Origin: a bacterium
GTDB taxonomy: Bacteria > CBDUZB01 > JAGLHV01
NCBI GenBank assembly: GCA_023143305.1
Contig: JAGLHV010000091.1
Coordinates: forward strand, 1 to 6,063
Length of the DNA: 6,063 nucleotides
Direction: 5' to 3'
Position 1 is the stretch's first letter, and every line of letters starts with the position of its first letter. Below the pieces are notes generated by a model. It was not told the origin of the DNA, did no database searches, and worked only from the letters and a program-made list of their open reading frames with translations. This document shows, piece after piece, positions 1-6,063 of the stretch. The position numbers and the translations under genes are program-made.

Positions 1-14
1 CCCCTACAATTGCT

Positions 15-71
15 TTAAAAATCCGGGTTGTGACACAATCTGCAACCACGAAATGACAAATTTCCCGGATT
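15..71 (-). terminator. Inverted repeat downstream of the kinase gene; possible Rho-independent terminator
   Basis: AATCCGGG (20-27) and CCCGGATT (64-71) are perfect 8-bp inverted arms. On the minus strand the second arm runs into a short T-tract (CCCGGATTTTTAAAG), as in an intrinsic terminator, about 55 nt after the kinase stop. The 36-nt loop is long for a terminator, although GGTTG/CAACC and TTGTG/CACAA inside it could form smaller hairpins. The alternative is an intergenic repeat element. The strand and function are inferred from the position and the T-tract. Confidence 0.35.
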
Positions 72-125
72 ATTACTTCTTCCTATCATGAGTGAGAACA
101 AATTTTACAGGAATGCCGACAATCG

Positions 126-3100
126 TCAAGCAAGGGGTAAGGTTATAATTACTTCTGTTCCCCGGCCAACTTTAGATTTAATTTTAATACCCCCTTTATG
201 TTTCTCAAAAATCATTTTACAAATGGAGAGACCAAACCCAAATCCCCGCGTTTTAGTACTAAATAAAGGTTTAAATATTTTATCTACACATTCCGGATCA
301 ATACCCGCTCCGGTATCTATAAACGATATTTCAACCTGTTTATCTGCTTGCCGGAAAACATCTATGTTAAGTACCCCCCCGTCATCACTCATTGACTCCA
401 CCGCATTTTTGATGATATTATTAAAAGCCATATAAAGTTGTTCTTTATCTGCATTTATAAAAATTTCTTCCACGGGAATATTTTTTATTATCTTTACTTT
501 ACTTAATACTTCCGATGAATCAATTGTATAATTAATAACTTCTATCAAATTTATCTTTTCCTTATGAGGATCTTTCATTCCGGAAAGACTTAAAAGACTG
601 TCAATAATTAAGGCTGATTTTTTTACTTCCGCCTCGATAAATTCAATGTGTTTGCGCAACCCTTCATCTGCCGTTCCCAATTTCATTTTAAGATAATAGG
701 CAGAGGTATTAATAATACTCAGAGGGTTGCGAATCTCATGTGATATGCTTCCTGCCAATTGCCCCAGGGTAGCCAAACGCCCTGCCACCAATAAATCTTC
801 CCGGGTTTTACGCAACTGACGAGTTCTTTGCTCCACCATTTCTTCCAGATGTTCCCTGTGCCGTTTTAAAACAGCTTCCGTCTGCTTCATTCTTTCTAAC
901 AATCGGGCATTATCCAGAGAAATAGCTGCCTGATAAGTAAATAATTTAGTTAAGTCTATTCTTTCCGCGGTAAAAATGGAATCACTTAAACGATTTTCCA
1001 GATAAAGAATTCCGACTAATTTATTCTGCTTAACAATCTCCAGGCAAAGCACGGACTTAAGCTTCATTTCCTGAACTTCGGGATTATTTTTAAAAGGCCC
1101 TTTTTCCGAAGCATTTTCCAGCAATATCATTTCTTTAGTGCGATATACATAACGAACAATAGCATGACATATATCCGGAAAATCTTCCACCTTTTGATTT
1201 ATGGTTTTTACCACGTTTTTTTCCAGAATATGACTCTCAGCACGAATAATCAAATCACCGTTTTCTTCCATAATCAAATATCCATGCTGGGCACCGGAAC
1301 TTTCCAAAACCACATTCATAATTTTGTGTAAAATGACATTTTCTTCTGTTTCCGCCGGAATAACCAGGCAGGATTTCATTAAATAGTTTACATCTATATT
1401 GGGAAGCACGGGAACAGATTCAAGGGGTGCAGGCAAAAGAACCGGTAAATCTTCCTTAAAATGTTCCGAATATTTTTCCTTCAAACAAATTTCTTTTTGT
1501 TCCGCATGACATTTTTTATATAATCGAATTGCTTCCCTCAAAAAAGAACCTCTTAGATCTTCATAATGAGGTTTTGCTTTTATATATTCTTCCTCGGGGG
1601 TACAAATCCACCATCTATCACAATGAGGCCTTTTCTTCTGGCATTCTTTATACCTGGGACAAATTTTAGCAAAATCAGAAAGATCTGCGATAAATTCCCC
1701 CAAACATTCATTAAGATACCCTTCTAAAAATGTATAGCGGTATTGACAGGCCAGACTGATGGCATCAAAATATAAATTTCTGGCTTCCCTTAAGTCTCCC
1801 ACTACCCGTTCTTTTTCTGCATAAACAAAAACCAGATAAGCTTTCAACAAAGGCCCTAAAGAAGCCCATTTTTCAATCTTCTTTATCAACGGCTGGATAT
1901 ATGATATTAACTTTTCTTTATCCTTATATTTAATTCCCCGTTCATGCAAACGTAAAGCGTTCAGTACTAAAAAAATATGCCATTGCCGTTTCAATACATT
2001 ATCGGTCAAACCGGTTAAATAATCTTTGACCTTTTGTAAAAACTCCTCAGCTTTTTTATATTCTCCAAAATAATAACAGGAAAAAGCCATATGCACATAA
2101 TAACTTCCTACCGAAGCAATATGATTTTCTTTTTCCCATTGTTTTAGTTTTTTCTCCATGGAAACAGGAATATAATCCTTTTTCATTGGTTCTACCCAGG
2201 AAGCCTGCATTGCCTCTGCCAGATGAACGGAAAAATATAAATGATATTTATTAGAAAATTCCAGACATTCCCGGGCATATTCCTGGATTTTCAAAAAATC
2301 AGCTCCCTGCACCTGTAAATTCCACATCAACGGTCCATAAGAAAGTCCTGCATTATAAAGGTCACCTGAATTTTTACCGCATTGTATGGACTTTAGACAA
2401 TAATCAACGATATCTTCCGGATGACTACGGGAATGCATATTACACCAGACTATACCGTTCATTCCCCGGGTAGCGCCAAAAGTATTGGGATATTTTTCAC
2501 ATAAATTACGCGCAAGGTCTTCGTATTTAAAAGCTTTTTCAAATTCACCTTTTTCTGCCAAATAAAGGCCCATAATAGAAAAAGAATAAATTACCGATTC
2601 ATCCATTATTCCGGCCAAACATTGCTGAGTTGACTGTACTGCGGAAAGATACAATTGCTCTACAAAACCCGACATATATAAATCCGGAATAAGTTCACTA
2701 TAAAAAGATAATTCGATTTTTCCTCTTCGATCCTGAGTAAAGGGCATATTAAGAATTGTCTTCCAGATATCAATATCTTTGGTTTCAATCTCTTTCATCA
2801 GTTGTTCTCTTTTCCGGTCTGCTTTCCGGGAATTAACCGGTATTTTTTTATTAAAATAAGCTAAACCGCGATTGGCAATCTCAATAGCTTTAATAAAATT
2901 ACCAATGGAAGAAAGAGAGGTAGTCTGTTCTGCCAAACATTCTGCTTTATCCAGATCTGTCTTGGCATTATCCAGTAATTGATTGATTAATTTCTCGGAA
3001 TTATCATAATTGCCGCACATTAATTCTGTCTTTGCTGCCTTTTGATAAATCTTAAACGTTTCTTCATAATGGGTTGCCCAGCAATCTTCGGGAAGAATTT

Positions 3101-5402
3101 CTCTGGCTAATCTAAAATATTCATTAGCTGCTTTTGTTGCCAGGGCAGCCAAAGCTTTATTTCCCGCTTTATAATTTATCATTGATAAATGATAAGTAGT
3201 TTTATTATCCAACACCCCGGGGCGCCCCAGATTTAAATGGTTAGCTATGGAAAAAAAATTATCCAGTTTTTCCAAATCCGTTCCTTCCGGGATAACTGAT
3301 AATAGGTGATTTCCTATATCCCAATGTATTCTAACCCTTTTTTCAGAATCAATTTTATTCAAAATGGCTTCCTGCACCCGATCGTGAACAAACTGCAAAT
3401 CATTTTTATTTTCCATCAAAAGGCCCTGTACTAATGTGAGCTTTAAAATCTCAAAAGTATTTACTAAGGGGACTTCTTTAACCATTGAAATATCAGTGGG
3501 TGAAAAAAGATTACCCATACAAGCACAATATTCAAGTAAGTCTCTAGTCAAAAAAGGTAATTTCTGCATTTTAGCACTAAAAAGAGCTACTACAGTAGAC
3601 GGCATATTTGTTTCTCTTATTTTATTAAAATCCCATTGCCAATGTTGACTTTCATCTAAAAAAATCAAATTTTCATTATGAAGATAAGATAAAATCTCAC
3701 TTACGAATAAAGGATTTCCTTCTGAAAGGTCGGTGATGAAAATAGATAATTCTTCATTTTGAGCAAGAGGCGAATCAAGAATATAAGCTACCATCTCATG
3801 ACAATATTTGTGTTCCAACGGTACCAGTTCAATTTGTTGAAGCGGTTGCTTGTTTTCTTTAATTTTTTGTATCAACCGTAGTAAAGGATGACCGGTCTTT
3901 ACTTCATTGTGACGATAAGCTCCAATAAAAAAAAGATAGCTGTAATCCCGGCAATTATTAAAGACACTCTCTAAAAAATCAAAAGTAGCTGTATCACACC
4001 ACTGAAGGTCATCAATAAATAAAATAAGAGGGTTTTCCCGGCTGGCCAAACAACTTAAAAATTTACCAAAAAGGTCATTAAACCGATTTTTTGATTCCAC
4101 CGGGGGAAGCAATTTAACTTCCGGCTGAGACCCAATCAATATTTCCAATTCCGGAATAACATCGGTTATAATTTTAGCATTTGATCCTACAACCTTAATG
4201 ATTTTCTCTTTCCAGATTTTAACCCGGGCATCACTTTCGGTTAATAATGTTCTGATTAAATTAGATAAACTTTGAATAAGTGCACTATAAGGAACTTTCT
4301 TTTGATAAAGATCGAATTTTCCGGAACTAAAATAACCCCTCTGTTCAATAATCGGCTTTTGCAGTTCCTGAATCAACCTGGTCTTTCCAATACCCGGTAA
4401 TCCGGAAACAAATAAAGAACGAAAAAAACCCTGTGTTACCTGTTGATATTCATTCAGAATTGTTTTTACTTCATTCTTGCGGCCTACCATTTTTGAAATA
4501 AAGGTAACCCTCCAGGCATAAGTATCGCTGCCCAGAGCAAAGTCAGCAATAGTTCCCCCATCCAGATATTGATCACGGCATTGTATAATATCTGCCAGCA
4601 GTATCTTCCCACTCTGATAACGTTTTTCCGGCTGTTTGAGAATCAACTTAGCCACTATCTTACTTATCATTTTAGGAATTCGAGGATTCAACTCGCTAAT
4701 ATATAAAGCTTCTTCTGCCAGATGAGAATGAATTAATTCCAAAGGATCAAGCGAAAAAAAAGGAAGTTTGCCGGTTAATAATTCATAAAAAATAATCCCT
4801 AAGGAATAAAGGTCGGAAGAAAATTCCACCCGGTGATTTATCCGGCCGGTTTGTTCCGGAGATGTATAAGCCAGAGTTCCTTCAACAAATGAACGGTCAT
4901 AAATAAAGTGACTTACTTCCCTGACGTCTATAGAAGAGATAAAATCTATTAATCGAATTTCCAGTGTCTGAGGATTAATTAATATATTATGCGGCTTAAC
5001 GCCCCCATAAATAATACCCGCTTCATGGACTTTATTTAATGCCTGAGTTAAAGGGCAACTTATTGCAAAAAAATCTTCCAAAGAAACTTCATCTTGAGTT
5101 GAGGCCCATTCATTAAGCGGAATACCGTCAAAATAATCCCGAACAATAAAAGGAATATTATTCTTAATTTCAAAAGATAAAGGCTTTACCAGCACAGGAT
5201 CTTTTAAAACTTTTAACCGTTCAATTTTTTGCCGGAAATGTATTTTTCGATGTTCGGGAAGATAACTAACTTTTAAAATCTTTAAAACCAATAGTTTCTC
5301 AGGGTCTTTTTTATTAAAAACTTTATAAATAATTGATTGGGTGTCTTCTCTAAGTTTCCGGACAATTTCATAATTGGAAATAGATATCTTTTTTTCGTTC
5401 AT
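126..5402 (-). CDS. Giant hybrid sensor kinase: Ser/Thr pseudokinase - STAND/AAA ATPase - TPR - GAF - histidine kinase (HstK-like), 1758 aa
   Basis: This is a cytoplasmic sensor kinase; I see no signal peptide or membrane segment. Residues ~10-280 have the Ser/Thr kinase fold: Lys41 (VAIK lysine), KPHN at 136-139, DF at 153-154, SPE at 181-183, D197 and R261. The HRD motif reads Y132-G133-G134, so the catalytic Asp is missing. Residues ~300-700 are a STAND/AAA ATPase: Walker A G334-T341 (GLPGIGKT), Walker B 459-465 (LILFIDD), GAYRHNEV at 494-501, EGNPLFV at 561-567 and FVHDRVQ at 671-677. Residues ~735-1240 are helical, TPR-like repeats. Cysteines 1248, 1254, 1261 and 1267 form a cluster. Residues ~1350-1500 are GAF (SVLCLEI, GILYLEN), followed by a coiled coil. 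HisKA carries H1555 in SHEIRNP. HATPase_c has N1666 (N box), DTGAGID 1696-1702 (G1), F1710-F1714 (F box), GFGFGL 1720-1725 (G2) and GRGT 1746-1749 (G3). There is no fused receiver; its likely partner is the regulator encoded 84 nt upstream. The ATG start sits just before the kinase fold and has AAAGGA 12 nt upstream. The domain order matches cyanobacterial HstK-type proteins. The signal sensed is unknown. Confidence 0.97.
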   Translation of the reverse strand: MNEKKISISNYEIVRKLREDTQSIIYKVFNKKDPEKLLVLKILKVSYLPEHRKIHFRQKIERLKVLKDPVLVKPLSFEIKNNIPFIVRDYFDGIPLNEWASTQDEVSLEDFFAISCPLTQALNKVHEAGIIYGGVKPHNILINPQTLEIRLIDFISSIDVREVSHFIYDRSFVEGTLAYTSPEQTGRINHRVEFSSDLYSLGIIFYELLTGKLPFFSLDPLELIHSHLAEEALYISELNPRIPKMISKIVAKLILKQPEKRYQSGKILLADIIQCRDQYLDGGTIADFALGSDTYAWRVTFISKMVGRKNEVKTILNEYQQVTQGFFRSLFVSGLPGIGKTRLIQELQKPIIEQRGYFSSGKFDLYQKKVPYSALIQSLSNLIRTLLTESDARVKIWKEKIIKVVGSNAKIITDVIPELEILIGSQPEVKLLPPVESKNRFNDLFGKFLSCLASRENPLILFIDDLQWCDTATFDFLESVFNNCRDYSYLFFIGAYRHNEVKTGHPLLRLIQKIKENKQPLQQIELVPLEHKYCHEMVAYILDSPLAQNEELSIFITDLSEGNPLFVSEILSYLHNENLIFLDESQHWQWDFNKIRETNMPSTVVALFSAKMQKLPFLTRDLLEYCACMGNLFSPTDISMVKEVPLVNTFEILKLTLVQGLLMENKNDLQFVHDRVQEAILNKIDSEKRVRIHWDIGNHLLSVIPEGTDLEKLDNFFSIANHLNLGRPGVLDNKTTYHLSMINYKAGNKALAALATKAANEYFRLAREILPEDCWATHYEETFKIYQKAAKTELMCGNYDNSEKLINQLLDNAKTDLDKAECLAEQTTSLSSIGNFIKAIEIANRGLAYFNKKIPVNSRKADRKREQLMKEIETKDIDIWKTILNMPFTQDRRGKIELSFYSELIPDLYMSGFVEQLYLSAVQSTQQCLAGIMDESVIYSFSIMGLYLAEKGEFEKAFKYEDLARNLCEKYPNTFGATRGMNGIVWCNMHSRSHPEDIVDYCLKSIQCGKNSGDLYNAGLSYGPLMWNLQVQGADFLKIQEYARECLEFSNKYHLYFSVHLAEAMQASWVEPMKKDYIPVSMEKKLKQWEKENHIASVGSYYVHMAFSCYYFGEYKKAEEFLQKVKDYLTGLTDNVLKRQWHIFLVLNALRLHERGIKYKDKEKLISYIQPLIKKIEKWASLGPLLKAYLVFVYAEKERVVGDLREARNLYFDAISLACQYRYTFLEGYLNECLGEFIADLSDFAKICPRYKECQKKRPHCDRWWICTPEEEYIKAKPHYEDLRGSFLREAIRLYKKCHAEQKEICLKEKYSEHFKEDLPVLLPAPLESVPVLPNIDVNYLMKSCLVIPAETEENVILHKIMNVVLESSGAQHGYLIMEENGDLIIRAESHILEKNVVKTINQKVEDFPDICHAIVRYVYRTKEMILLENASEKGPFKNNPEVQEMKLKSVLCLEIVKQNKLVGILYLENRLSDSIFTAERIDLTKLFTYQAAISLDNARLLERMKQTEAVLKRHREHLEEMVEQRTRQLRKTREDLLVAGRLATLGQLAGSISHEIRNPLSIINTSAYYLKMKLGTADEGLRKHIEFIEAEVKKSALIIDSLLSLSGMKDPHKEKINLIEVINYTIDSSEVLSKVKIIKNIPVEEIFINADKEQLYMAFNNIIKNAVESMSDDGGVLNIDVFRQADKQVEISFIDTGAGIDPECVDKIFKPLFSTKTRGFGFGLSICKMIFEKHKGGIKIKSKVGRGTEVIITLPLA

Positions 5403-5490
5403 TATTCCAATCTATCCTTTTTTTTAAATTGAGTTCTAATTCATCAAGTACTATTTCAATCTTTAAATTATTATTCCGCTTGAATTTCAC
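5368..5490 (-). CDS. Possible small ORF (40 aa) bridging regulator and kinase genes
   Basis: One frame stays open across the whole spacer between the two main genes. A GTG at 5488-5490 overlaps the regulator's TGA by 4 nt (GTGA), an arrangement typical of translationally coupled genes. The frame ends at a TGA at 5368-5370, overlapping the kinase start by 35 nt. The predicted peptide is charged and probably helical, with a middle reading IEIVLDELELNLKKRIDW. I do not recognise it. No good Shine-Dalgarno sequence precedes the GTG, and an open frame this long can arise by chance. It may instead be the decayed end of a longer gene. It is listed as tentative only. Confidence 0.18.
   Translation of the reverse strand: MKFKRNNNLKIEIVLDELELNLKKRIDWNNERKKDIYFQL
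5415..5420 (-). promoter_or_regulatory. Ribosome binding site of the hybrid kinase
   Basis: The minus strand reads AAAGGA at the end of a run of eight or more A residues, 12 nt before the ATG at 5402. A second weak purine block (GGAA at 5405-5408) lies very close to the start. The ATG at 5402 is supported because the kinase-like fold begins about ten residues into the protein. Confidence 0.5.
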
Positions 5491-5855
5491 ACTAACAATG
5501 CTTTTTCAATCATCACTTTTAAATCATCTACATTAAAGGGTTTTTGCATAAAAGCAAAAGCACCATCATCAAATGCTTTATCCGAATTTTTTATAGAACT
5601 AAAACCGGTCAAAATAATTACTATTATTTTCTCATTTATTTTTTTTATTTCCTTTAATAAATCTAACCCCGACCCATCGGAAAGCTTAATATCGACCAGA
5701 GCTAAATGATAAAGATTTTCTGTTATTTCTTTTTTTGCTTGAGCAATACTTTCGACAGCAGTTATCTTATAACCTTCTTCTTCTAATATTAGACCCAGAA
5801 TCTCACTATTTCTGGCATCATCATCTACAATAAGAATATTAATGTTTTTCTTCAT
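5487..5855 (-). CDS. Single-domain response regulator (CheY-like receiver), 122 aa
   Basis: This is a stand-alone receiver (REC) domain, expected to take a phosphoryl group from a histidine kinase. The active site looks complete: the acidic pocket D11-D12-D13 after beta-1 (ILIVDDD), phospho-acceptor D55 (LALVDIKLSDG), T83 at the end of beta-4 (IILTGFSS) and K105 in the QKP motif. The usual aromatic switch position is F102. At 122 residues it holds only the receiver fold, with no DNA-binding, enzymatic or other output domain, so the signal must leave by protein contact. It is transcribed just before the hybrid kinase in the same direction with an 84-nt gap, so the two are probably one operon and a cognate pair. 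The ATG at 5853-5855 gives the full first beta-strand; a purine-rich AGAGGAAG lies upstream at a somewhat long spacing. It could also serve other kinases elsewhere in the genome. Confidence 0.96.
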   Translation of the reverse strand: MKKNINILIVDDDARNSEILGLILEEEGYKITAVESIAQAKKEITENLYHLALVDIKLSDGSGLDLLKEIKKINEKIIVIILTGFSSIKNSDKAFDDGAFAFMQKPFNVDDLKVMIEKALLV

Positions 5856-5867
5856 TTTTATTTTATT

Positions 5868-5875
5868 CTTCCTCT
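5868..5875 (-). promoter_or_regulatory. Ribosome binding site of the response regulator
   Basis: The minus strand reads AGAGGAAG, purine-rich and Shine-Dalgarno-like, followed by 12 nt of A/T-rich sequence before the ATG at 5855. The spacing is a little long, but no better start or site is nearby. The conserved 11-nt end of the upstream repeat (GAGTAGTTTAG, 5878-5888) lies 2 nt upstream of this site. Confidence 0.55.
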
Positions 5876-5877
5876 TT

Positions 5878-5936
5878 CTAAACTACTCGCTACAACTTAC
5901 TTGCCCATGAACCACTCGTTTCACTCGGGTACATGG
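5878..5936 (-). repeat. Palindromic intergenic repeat, copy 1 (imperfect hairpin plus conserved tail)
   Basis: On the plus strand the arms CCATGAACC (5905-5913) and GGTACATGG (5928-5936) pair over 9 positions with a single A-A mismatch, around a 14-nt loop. On the minus strand the hairpin is followed by GGCAAG, a variable stretch, and GAGTAGTTTAG (5878-5888). Copy 2 at 5987-6040 has the same order of parts and the same loop length but a different loop sequence. The element lies in the leader of the response-regulator gene and ends beside its ribosome binding site. It may be a dispersed REP/MITE-like element, an operator or an RNA hairpin; the sequence alone does not decide. Confidence 0.7.
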
Positions 5937-5986
5937 TTCTCCGCCAATTTTCTTTTCATAAATTTATTTAAATATCTTTAACTGCC

Positions 5987-6040
5987 CTAAACTACTCACA
6001 CAGCTTGCCATGTACCTGAACAAAGTGAATGGTACATGGC
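5987..6040 (-). repeat. Palindromic intergenic repeat, copy 2 (perfect 10-bp hairpin plus conserved tail)
   Basis: The arms GCCATGTACC (6007-6016) and GGTACATGGC (6031-6040) are a perfect 10-bp inverted repeat around a 14-nt loop. As in copy 1, the minus strand continues with GGCAAG, a shorter variable part, and the identical 11-mer GAGTAGTTTAG (5987-5997). The two 11-mers are 109 bp apart. No T-run follows the hairpin on the minus strand, so it is not a canonical terminator for a gene further upstream. Confidence 0.72.
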
Positions 6041-6063
6041 CACAAACTTTTAGTAATACCACC

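Noticed and set aside
30..104. Minus-strand 24-codon frame after the kinase stop, ending in the peptide FRGCRLCHNPDF, faintly like a radical-SAM CxxCHNP motif
   Set aside because: It is too short, has a single C-x2-C and no radical-SAM context. It overlaps the inverted repeat, so the resemblance is probably chance.
88..435. Plus-strand open frame of 115 codons
   Set aside because: It lies almost wholly antisense to the histidine-kinase ATPase domain, whose N, G1, F and G2 motifs are clear on the minus strand. The plus-strand translation shows no recognisable domain, so it is a shadow frame.
3436..3648. Plus-strand open frame of 70 codons
   Set aside because: It is antisense to the conserved winged-helix part of the STAND module (about residues 585-655). 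It has no family features and is a shadow frame.
5937..5986. Possible promoter for the operon in the AT-rich stretch between the two repeats (minus strand TTAAAG - 15 nt - TATGAA)
   Set aside because: Both hexamers are weak matches and the 15-nt spacing is short. In such AT-rich DNA matches like this are expected by chance. A promoter is likely somewhere in 5890-6063 but I cannot place it.
6007..6040. Hairpin of repeat copy 2 as a Rho-independent terminator
   Set aside because: No T-run follows on the minus strand, and on the plus strand only TTTT appears several bases after the stem. The same structure recurs in copy 1 without a T-run, so a repeat element fits better.
5992..6063. Minus-strand frames open from the right edge (about 24-33 codons) as the 3' end of an upstream gene
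   Set aside because: These frames run through repeat copy 2 and show no recognisable protein. The third frame stops at once (TAA at 6050-6052), which could be a gene end, but four codons are not enough to support one.

Overview
This window comes from an AT-rich bacterial genome. Both clear genes lie on the minus strand and together form a two-component signalling locus. The organism cannot be named from this sequence. Giant proteins joining a Ser/Thr-kinase-like domain, a STAND/AAA ATPase, a GAF domain and a histidine kinase are known from cyanobacteria (HstK type), deltaproteobacteria, Bacteroidetes and various uncultured lineages. The low GC content and Lys/Ile/Glu-rich proteins argue against a high-GC myxobacterium. 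The intergenic palindromic repeats are compatible with an environmental, perhaps candidate-phylum, genome. That placement is inference.

Layout in transcription order (right to left). Positions 5856-6063 hold no convincing gene. They carry two diverged copies of a ~55-60 bp palindromic element and the ribosome binding site of the first gene. Positions 5487-5855 encode a 122-residue single-domain response regulator with a complete receiver active site and no output domain. An 84-nt spacer follows. One reading frame stays open across it and gives a possible 40-codon ORF, whose GTG overlaps the regulator stop by 4 nt. Positions 126-5402 encode a 1758-residue cytoplasmic hybrid sensor kinase. Its order is: kinase-like domain (~10-280), STAND/AAA ATPase with winged-helix region (~300-700), helical TPR-like repeats (~735-1240), a cysteine-rich insert (1248-1267), GAF (~1350-1500), coiled coil (~1500-1540), then HisKA and HATPase_c (~1540-1758). 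Positions 1-125 are noncoding and contain an inverted repeat that may be a terminator or part of a repeat element.

How it probably works. The ATPase/TPR and GAF parts would sense a ligand or partner and control autophosphorylation at His1555. The phosphoryl group would pass to Asp55 of the co-transcribed regulator, which must act by protein contact because it has no output domain. The most notable feature is that the N-terminal kinase-like domain has lost the catalytic aspartate: the HRD position reads Y-G-G. It is therefore predicted to be a pseudokinase, while the C-terminal histidine kinase looks fully active. The second unusual feature is a four-cysteine cluster just before the GAF domain, which may bind a metal or respond to redox.
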